From Planctomycetota bacterium (lineage in GTDB: Bacteria > Planctomycetota > Phycisphaerae > Phycisphaerales > UBA5793), in NCBI GenBank assembly GCA_013112555.1, contig JABFGK010000001.1:1090581-1154580 (forward strand): a stretch of DNA of 64,000 nt. The letters run 5' to 3'. The notes under the pieces are model-generated. The model ran no database searches. It was not told the DNA's origin and worked only from the letters and a program-made list of their open reading frames with translations. This document shows positions 9,248 through 19,399 of the stretch, piece after piece; positions within the stretch are counted from its first letter, which is position 1; every line of letters starts with the position of its first letter. The translations under genes were made by a program, and so were the position numbers.

Positions 9248-9615
9248 GGTCGTCGCTCCTTGGCGTCAAAGTCATCCTGCATCTCGAGCATGCGGTACTT
9301 CGGGGCTTCGATGTCCTTGAACATCCCTCGTCGCCAGGCCCAGACGAAGAGGCACATGTATCCGGCAGCCACGGCCAGATAGGTCGCAATGGGGACCAGT
9401 GCGAAGTCGACGCCATCGGACTTGGCCCAGGACACCACGAACTCAACGAATTTGAAGATAAAGCCGATGCCGGCCAGGGCGATGGTTGTAATGAGGAAGG
9501 CCCAGACCCACATGGGGTTGCCGGTCTGTCGGCCGGTCATGGTTGGCGTGGCCCCCTTTTTCGGGGCGGTGCCGCCGGACTCGGAGTCAATCTGTGTGGA
9601 GGGTGTCGTCATCAT
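9244..9615 (-). CDS. Two-helix membrane protein of the cbb3 operon, 123 residues
   Basis: A polar N-terminal tail of about 30 residues is followed by helix 1 (MWVWAFLITTIALAGIGFIF), a short loop, and helix 2 (about residues 75-95, VPIATYLAVAAGYMCLFVWAW), then a charged C-terminal tail. No haem or metal motif is visible. It starts 3 bases after the ccoO stop and overlaps the 44-residue peptide by ATGA, so it belongs to the oxidase transcript. It may replace the membrane anchor that CcoP normally provides, or be an assembly factor. I do not recognise the family. Confidence 0.75.
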   Translation of the reverse strand: MMTTPSTQIDSESGGTAPKKGATPTMTGRQTGNPMWVWAFLITTIALAGIGFIFKFVEFVVSWAKSDGVDFALVPIATYLAVAAGYMCLFVWAWRRGMFKDIEAPKYRMLEMQDDFDAKERRP

Positions 9616-9618
9616 GGT

Positions 9619-10410
9619 TTAGTAATCCTCTTCTGCGTCCCCGTAGGCGTCATCGCCGTACTCATCGCCGCCGTCATCGACCTCGATCAGCACCTCCGGG
9701 TAGTCCGTTTCATCGAAGAACGTGACATCGGGGAGGTTGTCGTACTTGGTCGGTGCAAACTGGGTATGCCAGGAGCCGAGCCACTGCATGTAGGCGACGA
9801 TTGAGAGGCCGCGTTTGTTCGGTATGAGTCCCTGGTCATCATCGAAGAACCAGCGATACGAGGGCATGACGGAGTACGGTGAGGTTTCGCGTGGGTTCCA
9901 GAAGTGTGCCAGGTGCCAATCGTTGGAATGGCGTCCGGATTCTCGGAACAGGTCCGGGCCGACTCGGCGTGTGCCGAAGAGGTGGGGGTAGTTCATCTCG
10001 TTGAAGTATTCGGCCGGGATGGACTCGCTGGCAGTATCGGAGGCCCAGCGTTGGATGTCACCGCCGACACCGGACACTTCGTTGGGCTTGTTCGGGTCAC
10101 GCCGTCTGATCTGCTGGGTATGGCAGTGCCAGCATGCTTCGGCGACGTAGCTGCCCTTGCCGGTTTTGAGTGCTTCGGCAAACTTCTCGGGCATGGTTGG
10201 GAAGTCGGCATCGGGGAATGCAGCAGCAAACTCGGTTGGATAGTCCTCGGCCAGTTGCTCGAACTGGTAGGGGACATCCTGGCTCAGTTGTTCCATGGTG
10301 ACGACTTCCACGCCGGAGTATTGGGCCATGGGCAGGACGGCCTGGATGACGAACGCGAGTGCGAAACACCCGAGTCCGGCGACGACAAAGACGAAGTTGA
10401 AACGTTCCAT
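9619..10410 (-). CDS. ccoO: cbb3-type cytochrome c oxidase monohaem subunit CcoO
   Basis: This 263-residue membrane-anchored cytochrome c carries one N-terminal transmembrane helix (residues 6-28) and a single haem c site, CWHCH at 93-97, followed by TQQIRR. Further family features are the RVGPDLFRESGRHSNDWH segment and FWNPRETSPYSVMPSY with the axial methionine candidate. It passes electrons towards CcoN. The C-terminus has an unusually acidic tail rich in D, E, G and Y (about the last 20 residues). It lies 46 bases after ccoN and 3 bases before the next gene. Confidence 0.92.
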   Translation of the reverse strand: MERFNFVFVVAGLGCFALAFVIQAVLPMAQYSGVEVVTMEQLSQDVPYQFEQLAEDYPTEFAAAFPDADFPTMPEKFAEALKTGKGSYVAEACWHCHTQQIRRRDPNKPNEVSGVGGDIQRWASDTASESIPAEYFNEMNYPHLFGTRRVGPDLFRESGRHSNDWHLAHFWNPRETSPYSVMPSYRWFFDDDQGLIPNKRGLSIVAYMQWLGSWHTQFAPTKYDNLPDVTFFDETDYPEVLIEVDDGGDEYGDDAYGDAEEDY

Positions 10411-10456
10411 ATGGTGATTCCTCGCGCTGTACCGCGGTTGGTTCTTCGATCAGTCC

Positions 10457-11914
10457 TTAGGCCCCGGAGGCAGCCGTCTTGTCCACGAGTTGGTCGACGT
10501 AGTCATCGTCCTCGTACTGAGAGGTCGGCTTGATCATGGTCATGAGCATGTTGATGAACAGGCAGAACACGCCAAGGGTGATGAACACGCCGGAGATGGT
10601 CCGGAGGAACCAGCCCAACTCGGAGTAGAAGATCGAATCGGCCCAGGGGTCGAGCTTGTCCCAGCTGATGCCCTGAATGACGCCGACGATCATGAGGTCG
10701 AAGAACATGAGGTAGACACCGACCACCCAGAGCCAGAAGTGCCAGACGTTGAGCCGTCGTGACCACCAGGCTCGGCCGGTGAGTCTCGGCCAGAGGTGCT
10801 CGATGACGCCCACAATCCAGAAGGAGAACACGCCGAACATGACGAGGTGGGCGTGGCCGACGACCCAGTCGGTGAAGTGGATCAACTTCTGCATGGTGAG
10901 GGTTGTCTGGAAGGCACACTGGAGGCAGGTGATGAAGTAGTTCACCATGCCGACCATGAACCATCGCAGTGCGAGGCTCTCCCTGAGTTGGTGCCACTCG
11001 CCGCGCATCGTCATGACGAAGTTGATGACGACGGTGGTGACGACGATTTCAACGGCGATCGTCGAGATGACGGCCCCGTACTGGGCGAACATTGGGATCG
11101 ACGACCAGAGGAAGTGGTGGACGCCGTTGAGCGGGTAGAAGAAGGCAAGTCCCCAGAAGCCGACGAGTGAGATGGCATGGGAATAGATCGGCTTCTTGGC
11201 AATGACGGGGACGAAGAAGTACATGAGTCCCCAGCCCATCGGGGTGACGAACAGGCCGACGAGGTCATGGATGAAGAGTCCGACGAGGGCCGCACCACTG
11301 GTTCCGGGGACGAGTTTCTCCGGGAGGTAGTTGCCCATGACGTAGACGAGCGGGGTCCAGACGAGGCCGGCCGTGAAGTACCAGAGGGTGACGTACATGG
11401 CCTTTTCGCGGGAGCGGGCAATGGACCAGGTGAACTGGACGACGACGAGTGCGACGCCGAGGACGATGAGGTGGTCGGTAAAGAATGGCGTTTCGCCCCA
11501 CTCGATGGCCTGGGCGTGGCCCATGGCAATGCCGACGAGGACGATCGCCACGATGGCGTTCCAGACGACCAAGATGAGTTTGGCCAGTGCATGGTTGAAG
11601 ACGGGTTCACCGGTGAGTCTCGGGACGACCCAGTACATCATGCCGATGAAGCAGTTGACGAGCCAGCCGTAGGCAATGAGGTTCGTATGCATCATGCGGA
11701 TGCGGCCGAAACTGAGCCACTCGGTTCCCTCATGCGGGTACAGGCGGAGAAAGACGAGTGAGTAGATGAGTCCGGCAATGATGCCCAGCACGATCCAGGT
11801 GACGCCGGCAAACAAGTGCCATTTGGCAGCGGTGGTATCGACCAGGAGGCGTTGCTGTCCTCGGGTGGTGACGACCACGGGTCGAATCCAGTCTTGTACG
11901 CTTATCTGAGCCAT
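10457..11914 (-). CDS. ccoN: cbb3-type cytochrome c oxidase catalytic subunit CcoN
   Basis: This is the 485-residue haem-copper oxidase subunit I, with about 12 transmembrane helices, which reduces O2 to water and pumps protons. Conserved features are MMHTNLIAYGWLVNCFIGMMYW in helix 2 (low-spin haem ligand His), LVGLFVTPMGWGLMYFF, the histidine cluster GVHHFLWSS (CuB ligands), and VVGHAHLVMFGVFSFW carrying the two histidines that bind haem b3 and low-spin haem. The length agrees with CcoN. It is the second gene of the operon, after the diheme cytochrome. The gap of 77 bases upstream is small enough for cotranscription. Confidence 0.95.
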   Translation of the reverse strand: MAQISVQDWIRPVVVTTRGQQRLLVDTTAAKWHLFAGVTWIVLGIIAGLIYSLVFLRLYPHEGTEWLSFGRIRMMHTNLIAYGWLVNCFIGMMYWVVPRLTGEPVFNHALAKLILVVWNAIVAIVLVGIAMGHAQAIEWGETPFFTDHLIVLGVALVVVQFTWSIARSREKAMYVTLWYFTAGLVWTPLVYVMGNYLPEKLVPGTSGAALVGLFIHDLVGLFVTPMGWGLMYFFVPVIAKKPIYSHAISLVGFWGLAFFYPLNGVHHFLWSSIPMFAQYGAVISTIAVEIVVTTVVINFVMTMRGEWHQLRESLALRWFMVGMVNYFITCLQCAFQTTLTMQKLIHFTDWVVGHAHLVMFGVFSFWIVGVIEHLWPRLTGRAWWSRRLNVWHFWLWVVGVYLMFFDLMIVGVIQGISWDKLDPWADSIFYSELGWFLRTISGVFITLGVFCLFINMLMTMIKPTSQYEDDDYVDQLVDKTAASGA

Positions 11915-11991
11915 GAACTGACGTCCTTGATGTATGGTGCGCTGTGGTGGCAGCGGTGTGTCAGTAGTCGTGTTCTGTGTGTGTCGGCGTG

Positions 11992-13107
11992 TCAGCCGGC
12001 GTTGTCGTTGTCAGCGGTGTCGCTCTTGGCTGCGGGGGGGCCATCGGGTGCATCGGTCGGCCAGATGGCAGCCCGCTCGGGATGCCCGAGTTCACGGAGC
12101 CAGAGTGTGTAGGCGACGAGGTCCCAGGCCCGCTGATTCGCATACTCCTCGAAGCGTTCCTGGTCTTCCTCTTTCCACTGCATGACTTGTGCCTGCGTCG
12201 GGAGTGAGTCGACGATCGCTTCGAGCATCTGCTGCTCTTCGGGGACGAGCCTCGGGAAGACGCTGGCCTTCATGTCCCGGGTGACGAAGCTGAGCGTGTC
12301 GGACTGGTACATGGGCATGGGGGTGACGCCGGTCCGGAAGGTGCGATAGACATCAAGCGGTGTTGCCCCACCCTTCGGGGCCCCCTGGTGGTAGTTGTAG
12401 GCTTTGACGGGTCGGTCCCAGTCATCCTTGAGGGTGGCCGCACTCGGGCCGTTGCCGGAACCGGTCATGCCGTGGCAGTTCTGGCAGCCCATGGCGACAT
12501 AGCCAAAGCGCCCGAGCAGGACGCGTTCATCGGTCATGATGTCGACCGGCTCCTGGGCCGGGATGGGGACGGGCGTGATTACTTCCTCGGGATCACTCCA
12601 GCGTGAGGAGTAGAGTTTGATGAAGGCAATGACGGCATTGCGATCGTTCTCCGGCATGAACTGGAAGGCCGGCATGGCACTGCCCTTGAGCCCTTGCTGC
12701 AATGTTCGGTGCAGGTCTGCATCAAGCGGGAGCTGGCCGTTGGGGGTGGAGCGGAACTTGAAGATGCCCTTCGTGAAGTCGCGGGGGGCGATCTTGAGTC
12801 GTTGGGCAGCCGGCCCGAGGCCATCCCCGTTGATGCCGTGACAGCCGACGCAGTTCTGGCTGTAGACGGCATAGCCGTGCATCAGGATGCCGTTTCCCTG
12901 CGTGAGATTCGCGTCAATCTGCTGCTGCACGTTGGCAGGAAGCTCGTCGTAAGTGGCGACCGTTTCAAGGACGTAGGTGTCCGTGTTCGTGCAGGCAGTC
13001 ATCGCGGTCATCAGTGCGATTCCCACGGTGGCTGCGACCCAGCCGCCTCGACCGCATCGGTGTGTGGGTGGCGAAGCGTGCCGGTAACGGCGTCTCGTTG
13101 ACATCAT
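11992..13107 (-). CDS. Diheme cytochrome c, predicted lipoprotein, cbb3 operon
   Basis: This 371-residue exported protein has two haem c sites: CVGCH at 86-90 and CQNCH at 208-212. The N-terminal hydrophobic segment (about 24-38) ends in MTAC, a plausible lipobox with Cys39, so it is probably anchored by lipid on the outer face of the cytoplasmic membrane. Each haem domain has a downstream methionine-containing segment (AMPAFQFMP; VTPMPMYQ) for the sixth ligand. It heads the oxidase operon and seems to supply the diheme function that CcoP normally provides. CcoP has transmembrane anchors and usually follows CcoO, so the order and anchoring are unusual. Translation may start at either of two adjacent ATGs. 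Confidence 0.88.
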   Translation of the reverse strand: MMSTRRRYRHASPPTHRCGRGGWVAATVGIALMTAMTACTNTDTYVLETVATYDELPANVQQQIDANLTQGNGILMHGYAVYSQNCVGCHGINGDGLGPAAQRLKIAPRDFTKGIFKFRSTPNGQLPLDADLHRTLQQGLKGSAMPAFQFMPENDRNAVIAFIKLYSSRWSDPEEVITPVPIPAQEPVDIMTDERVLLGRFGYVAMGCQNCHGMTGSGNGPSAATLKDDWDRPVKAYNYHQGAPKGGATPLDVYRTFRTGVTPMPMYQSDTLSFVTRDMKASVFPRLVPEEQQMLEAIVDSLPTQAQVMQWKEEDQERFEEYANQRAWDLVAYTLWLRELGHPERAAIWPTDAPDGPPAAKSDTADNDNAG

Positions 13108-13565
13108 CCTTTGAGTCTCCAGGGAGATGGTGCTGTGTCACTCAGTGAGCCATGCGGGTCTCGGTACAGTCAGGCGTCGTCCATTGCGTTCATGCCGACG
13201 TGCTCGTGCCGATCGGGGCGATGGCGCGATCTGCATTGCGTTGAGGAAATGCACGAATGACCTGTGGCGTTGTGTGCCTGTTCATGGCGTGCGTTGTCAC
13301 AATCGAGATAGAGCCTTTTCCCCAGGTGCGGTCATGAACGGGACATGTTCATCAGTTGAACCGGACGTCCGACCTGTGATTGCCCAAGCGTAGCATCGAG
13401 TTGGTTCGCATCAACGATTCACATGTGATTCATCGAGTTTTTTTATGCTGATAAAGTGATAAATAGAGCGCCATAGAGCAATGCCTGAGTCGGCCCAAAC
13501 ACAGCGCGCACGGATCGGTCGGCACGAGTTTACATCGGTTGGCAGATGGGTGCGAATCGGTGGGT
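13108..13565. other. Intergenic region upstream of the cbb3 operon
   Basis: These 458 bases lie between the rpoD stop and the diheme cytochrome start, both on the minus strand. I see no supported gene. It holds an AT-rich stretch near 13437-13467 that is unlike the surrounding DNA and could carry the operon promoter, an FNR-like site at 13401-13414, and an 11-base palindrome TCACTCAGTGA at 13138-13148. Confidence 0.6.
13401..13414 (-). promoter_or_regulatory. FNR/ANR-like binding site upstream of the cbb3 operon
   Basis: TTGGTTCGCATCAA on the plus strand reads TTGATGCGAACCAA on the minus strand. It matches the FNR consensus TTGAT-N4-ATCAA at nine of ten positions. cbb3 oxidases are commonly induced at low oxygen through FNR-family regulators, so the position is sensible, although it lies about 290 bases from the first start codon. 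Confidence 0.4.
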
Positions 13566-15359
13566 TCAGCGCGGGTCACGATCGAAGAAGCCGGCAAACT
13601 TGCGACTGCGGACGGGGTGCTGCAGTTTGCGGATGGCACGTGCTTCGACCTGCCGGACGCGCTCGCGGGTGACGCGGAAGATGCGCCCGACTTCCTCGAG
13701 GGTATAGGTGTACCCGTCGCCGATGCCGTACCGGAGTTTGATGATTTCGCGCTCGCGATAGTTAAGTGTTTTGAGGACCTGTTCGATTCGTTGGCGGAGC
13801 ATCTCGTTTGAGGCGACCTTTGAGGGGACGTCCGATTGCTGATCCTCGATCAGGTCACCGAACATCGACTCCTCATGTTCGCCGATCGGCTTGTCGATGC
13901 TCGTCGGTTGGCGGGTGAGGTTGACGACGCGGTAGGCTTCGTCATGGGTGATGCCGGCACGATCGGCAGCCTCTTCGAGTGTGGGTTCACGGCCGAGTTC
14001 ATGGAGCAGTTCGCGCTGCACATACCGGAGGCGAGTCATTGTCTCGATCATGTGGACGGGGATGCGGATGGTGCGCGAGTGATCGGCAATGGCGCGGGTG
14101 ATGGCCTGCCGGATCCACCAGGTGGCATAGGTGGAGAACTTGAAGCCGCGCTTGTACTCGAACTTGTCGACGGCGCGCATCAGGCCGGTGTTGCCTTCCT
14201 GGATGACGTCGAGGAAGGACAGGCCGCGATTTCGATACTTTTTGGCAATCGAGACGACGAGGCGGAGGTTTCCGGCCGAGAGGTCTCGCTTGGCCTGCTC
14301 ATACTCCCGGATGGCTGCGTTGATCGTGTTGAGTCGTGCCGCCAGGTGTTCGGGGTCTTCGAGGACGAGATCCCGGAGTCCATCGAGTTCCTCGCGCATG
14401 ACGAGAATGTCCTCGGGGTGGAGTCGGGCGGGATCATTCTCAGCCTGGTGCAGTTGCTTTTGCAGGTCCTGCATCTTGCGAAGGATGCTGTGGAGTTTGC
14501 TGATCATGGGGAGGATGCGGCTGGTACGGAGGGAGCATTCCTCGATGAGGACGGCCATCCGTCGTCGGCGGCTGATGATTCGTTGTCGCGTCAGGCTCTC
14601 GCCATGCGGCCCGGGGCCGGCCTGTGCGGCCAGAGTCAGCTGCTGCCAGTCGGCCTCATTGCGATGCAGCAGGTTGGTAATGGTCGGGATGTTGGCATCC
14701 ATGCGGGCCGTCAGTGCTTCGCGGTGGTTTTCGAGTGCGGTGGAGACGCGCATGGTGCGGTCAAAGGGGAGGTCCCCTGCATGGACGTGCTTGAGCGTGT
14801 CCAGGGCTTGCGCCGCACAGTAGTCACAGGCAAGGATTCGGCGTCGAAGGGTGAGCCGGGTGATTTCGATTTTCTTGGCGAGCCGGAGTTCCTCTTCTCG
14901 CGGCAGGAGATCGATTGATCCCATCTGTGAGAGGTACATCCGGATCGGGTCTTCGATGTTCGTCCGGGTGGAGCCGGTGGGCTCGTTTGACGGTTGGATG
15001 TTGGATTCGGTCGCCGGGCCCGGCGTTCGGTTCGAATCCGACTGTTGGTTCGTTGTTTCGGGTGCGATGCAGTCTGATTCGCTTTGATCGGCCACAGCCG
15101 TGCTTGCGTGGCTCGTGCCGTTTGGGGGCTGTGGTGCCGATTGTGCTTCGATGGAGGCACGATAGATTCGGGCCTGCTTTTCGTGTGCGTCCACGGCCTG
15201 GATCTGTTCGCGATCGAGTCGAGACAGGATGGCATCGATGGTATCGGCTTCGACCATGTCATCGGACAAGGTCTCGACGAGATCGTCAAATGACAGCCAG
15301 CCGCGAGGGTGCCCGCGTTGAATGAGCGTCTTGATTATTGTCTCAAACCGATCCTGCAC
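13566..15359 (-). CDS. rpoD: Primary RNA polymerase sigma factor (RpoD/SigA)
   Basis: This is the housekeeping sigma-70 factor. Region 1.1 is present ([20 protein letters not shown]). An acidic variable linker, the non-conserved region, and then region 2 follow, with [39 protein letters not shown] and [17 protein letters not shown]. Region 3 includes [16 protein letters not shown], and region 4 ends with RERIRQ-type [18 protein letters not shown] chose the GTG at 15359 because GGGGAG lies 9 bases upstream and the protein then begins just before region 1.1, as in other RpoD proteins. A GTG at 15395 is also in frame. It follows dnaG, the classic macromolecular-synthesis arrangement, but rpsU is not upstream. 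Confidence 0.93.
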   Translation of the reverse strand: MQDRFETIIKTLIQRGHPRGWLSFDDLVETLSDDMVEADTIDAILSRLDREQIQAVDAHEKQARIYRASIEAQSAPQPPNGTSHASTAVADQSESDCIAPETTNQQSDSNRTPGPATESNIQPSNEPTGSTRTNIEDPIRMYLSQMGSIDLLPREEELRLAKKIEITRLTLRRRILACDYCAAQALDTLKHVHAGDLPFDRTMRVSTALENHREALTARMDANIPTITNLLHRNEADWQQLTLAAQAGPGPHGESLTRQRIISRRRRMAVLIEECSLRTSRILPMISKLHSILRKMQDLQKQLHQAENDPARLHPEDILVMREELDGLRDLVLEDPEHLAARLNTINAAIREYEQAKRDLSAGNLRLVVSIAKKYRNRGLSFLDVIQEGNTGLMRAVDKFEYKRGFKFSTYATWWIRQAITRAIADHSRTIRIPVHMIETMTRLRYVQRELLHELGREPTLEEAADRAGITHDEAYRVVNLTRQPTSIDKPIGEHEESMFGDLIEDQQSDVPSKVASNEMLRQRIEQVLKTLNYREREIIKLRYGIGDGYTYTLEEVGRIFRVTRERVRQVEARAIRKLQHPVRSRKFAGFFDRDPR

Positions 15360-15450
15360 GTATCTGTACTCCCCTAACGCGAGATCATAGTGCACTCGTG
15401 GTGTGTGCGGCCAACGCTAATTTGATCCAAAGTTCCTGTCCTTCTTGGGC

Positions 15451-17442
15451 TTATTTCGGAGGGTGGTGTTGCTGATCGTGCTCGGGACCACTTGTCCCGG
15501 CTGACATGGTACGGGCGGAGGAGGACCCGCTGCGGCCGAGTTTTCGCCTGGTCCCGCCGGCTCGTCTGATGCGTTCGATGTTCACATTGGCGGCTGCGAC
15601 ATCATCATCGGCGGACGCAGTGCCCGGCCCGGCACGATGGAGATCAATCAGTTGTGTGAGTGCATCGAGGTATGCCGTCACCCGATCGAGTGCGTCTTTG
15701 AGTCGTTGGTCGTCGGCGACCAGTGATGTCGGCTCGTCATCGAGTTCGGGCATGGTGGCGGCTGCACGGTTCAGGGCATGCAGATCAGCCAGGGCGCGGC
15801 CGGCCTCGGGTCGTGAGACGGTCCAGGAGGCAATGCGTGCCTGGGTGAGGTCGGCCGGCGGTGTGTCGACCAGTTTGTCGAGCAGATACTGATATTCATG
15901 ATGGACAAAGGCGAGACTGCGGAGCCGGTCGCGGACCGTCGAATCGTCGTCGGTGCCGGGCTTCATGTCGAGTACGACGGGGTCATCGAGGATGGACGCG
16001 AGGATCCCGGCCTCAGCCTGGATGCGTGCGTGGTCTTCCAGGCGATCTCGTTTGCGCGGTGCAGCGTTCGGCGTGTCCTGTCGCGTGGGAGTCGCCCGGT
16101 GTGACTTGCGTGGCCAGGGAATGAGTCGGTGGACGGAGGCGGCCGGCATCCTGAGGAGGGTACTCAGATGATTCAGGACAAGATCGCGTCGCAGGTGCGG
16201 CATGCCGTGGTAGCCAAGTTCGCCGAGGCGCTGGAGGAACTGTTCGATGGTCTGCTGGCGTTGTGAGAGCCCGCCGGCGTCGGCTGTCAGGCTGTGCGTC
16301 AGGGTTTGCAGCAGGTAGTCGATGGCATCGGGAGCGGTTCGGGTCAGGTGATCGAACTCGGCCAGCCCACCTTCCCGATCGAGGAGATCGGCGGGGTCCT
16401 GATCATCGGGCAGGATCACGATTCGGACATCGACGCTGGCTGCAAAGAAAATCTCGACGGCACGGTCGGCGGCCTTCGTCCCGGCCGTATCACCGTCGAA
16501 AACGAGGATGACTTCGTTGCACAGACGCTGGAGGACGCGTGCATGGTCGATGGTGAGTGCGGTACCGAGTGCTGCGACGACGTGGCTGAGCCCGGCCTGA
16601 TGGCAGGCAATGACGTCGGTGTATCCTTCGACGAGGACGGCTGAGCCGCGCTTCTGGATGTCGCGGGCTGCATGGTTCAGGCCATAGAGCGTTTTTGACT
16701 TCTGGAATCGTGCATGCTCGGGACTGTTGAGATACTTCGGTTCATCATCCGGGTCGATGCGTCGCGCCCCGATGGCGACGGGGCGATCCAGGACGTCGTA
16801 GATCGGGAAGATGAGCCGATTGCGGAAGCGGTCGACGTAGCCGTCTGATTCCCGGTGCGGGGTGAGCAGGCCGGACTTGACGAAGGGTGTGAGGTTCAGC
16901 TTCTTTTTTTGCAGGGTCTGTGCCAGGCCATCCCAGCGATCGGGGGCCGCCCCGATGCGGAAGCGTTCGATCATGGCCTGGGTGATGCCTCGGGCTTCGA
17001 GGATGGCTCGTGCTTCGGCCCCGTGTGTGTCGTGTCGGAGGATGGTCTGATAGAAGCCGACGGCAGTCTGGTGGGCCGAGATGAGATCGGCAGTCGAGAG
17101 GTGCGGGCCGTCGTCGGTCTCGGTGCCGTGTGGTCGAGTCGGCGTGAGTGTGATCCCGGCCCGATCGGCGAGGTACTGGAGTGCCTCGCGGAAGTCCATG
17201 CTGTGATAGTTCATGACGAAGTCGAAGGCAGTGCCCCCGGCCCCGCAGGCAAAGCACTTGTAGATGTTCTTGTGCGGGGCGACGTGGAGTGAGGGGTTCG
17301 AGTCGTCATGGAAGGGGCAGAGGCCCTTGAACTCACGGCCGGCCGGCTTCAGGGCCACGTGCTCGCCGATGAGCGCCACGAGATCGGTGGCCTCAAGGAC
17401 GCGTTCGCGGTCGTGGTTATGAAGTCCAAAGGACTGGGCCAC
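15451..17442 (-). CDS. dnaG: DNA primase DnaG
   Basis: This 663-residue primase makes RNA primers for replication. The CHC2 zinc-binding domain has Cys42, His45, Cys63 and Cys66 (LCPFHDDSNPSLH ... YKCFACGAGG). The TOPRIM catalytic core shows VLVEGYTDVIACHQAG, LVFDGDTAGTKAADRA and the third acidic segment PDDQDPADLL, followed by the helicase-binding C-terminal domain and a basic tail. The start appears to be GTG. It is transcribed towards rpoD, 91 bases before the chosen rpoD start. Both are essential genes and both are intact here, which contrasts with the frameshifted genes elsewhere. Confidence 0.94.
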   Translation of the reverse strand: MAQSFGLHNHDRERVLEATDLVALIGEHVALKPAGREFKGLCPFHDDSNPSLHVAPHKNIYKCFACGAGGTAFDFVMNYHSMDFREALQYLADRAGITLTPTRPHGTETDDGPHLSTADLISAHQTAVGFYQTILRHDTHGAEARAILEARGITQAMIERFRIGAAPDRWDGLAQTLQKKKLNLTPFVKSGLLTPHRESDGYVDRFRNRLIFPIYDVLDRPVAIGARRIDPDDEPKYLNSPEHARFQKSKTLYGLNHAARDIQKRGSAVLVEGYTDVIACHQAGLSHVVAALGTALTIDHARVLQRLCNEVILVFDGDTAGTKAADRAVEIFFAASVDVRIVILPDDQDPADLLDREGGLAEFDHLTRTAPDAIDYLLQTLTHSLTADAGGLSQRQQTIEQFLQRLGELGYHGMPHLRRDLVLNHLSTLLRMPAASVHRLIPWPRKSHRATPTRQDTPNAAPRKRDRLEDHARIQAEAGILASILDDPVVLDMKPGTDDDSTVRDRLRSLAFVHHEYQYLLDKLVDTPPADLTQARIASWTVSRPEAGRALADLHALNRAAATMPELDDEPTSLVADDQRLKDALDRVTAYLDALTQLIDLHRAGPGTASADDDVAAANVNIERIRRAGGTRRKLGRSGSSSARTMSAGTSGPEHDQQHHPPK

Positions 17443-17982
17443 AATGCAATCCCATCTGGTTCAGGTTTGCCCGTGCCGTGGAGCAGGGGCAGCGGCAGTC
17501 ATTATAGTTGACGCCGGTGCAGCACGATACGTCGGGCCGACCGGTGTCGTCCGGGTGGTGGGGCGATCAAAATGGTTGCATGCACGACACGAATGGGCCG
17601 GGCAGCGTGACTCCCCCACGAAGTCTCCCGGTTTGAGTCCGAGACCGAATGTTCAATACGCGCAGCCGCGAACGCAAGAACCCAGCACTGGGTTTGCGAC
17701 AGTTGGATTACCGGATTCATACGATCTCGACAGGCCTGAAAGAAAAACTACACCATGAGGGGTGGGCGTCAACTGATTCCACGGTTTTTGTTGAGCGGTT
17801 GTGTCGGATGCGACGTTCTGTGGGGGATGATCGGACGTTGGTCCGGGGATATGGCTGGTCGATGCGGATGAGGTGGTGTCGCTCGGGGCAGCCGGCTTGA
17901 TCGAGTCATCCGGTTCGGAGCGTGGATTGTTGAGTGGCAAGACGTCGGTCCCACTTTGGATGGGCACGGGGTAGAATCGGGC
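17443..17982. other. Intergenic region between divergent dnaG and cysteine desulfurase genes
   Basis: The 540 bases lie between two divergently transcribed genes and probably hold both promoters. Short open frames exist in it, but none has a credible start site or a recognisable product. I looked for tRNA, SRP RNA, RNase P RNA and tmRNA signatures and found none. Confidence 0.5.
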
Positions 17983-19199
<1,217 letters not shown>

Positions 19200-19343
19200 G
19201 GTAATCGGTACGGCTTAACAGGCCGATAAAGAAAGATCGCCTGAGTGGTTGTGCCGACTGCTCGGGCTGGTAAGGCATTAACCGATTTTCGGGTCACGAG
19301 AGCTGCGAAGTGGCTGAAGGGCAGTTTGCCCTATGTGGATGGG

Positions 19344-19352
19344 TGCTATTAT
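19344..19352 (+). promoter_or_regulatory. Possible extended -10 promoter element of the mrp operon
   Basis: TGCTATTAT fits an extended -10 (TGn followed by a TATAAT-like hexamer at 19347-19352). It lies 47 bases before the mrpA start. The expected -35 zone (TTTGCC at 19325-19330, 16-base spacer) is weak. This is a candidate only. Confidence 0.3.
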
Positions 19353-19399
19353 GGCCCCTTTACGCCCAGCCCGACCCTTGCCCTGATAGTGGGATCGAT

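Noticed and set aside
15020..15050. GGTTCGAATCC string typical of a tRNA T-loop
   Set aside because: It lies inside the rpoD linker coding sequence with no cloverleaf around it.
17649..17900. 83-codon plus-strand frame between dnaG and the cysteine desulfurase gene
   Set aside because: No ribosome site, no family resemblance, and composition unlike the neighbouring genes.
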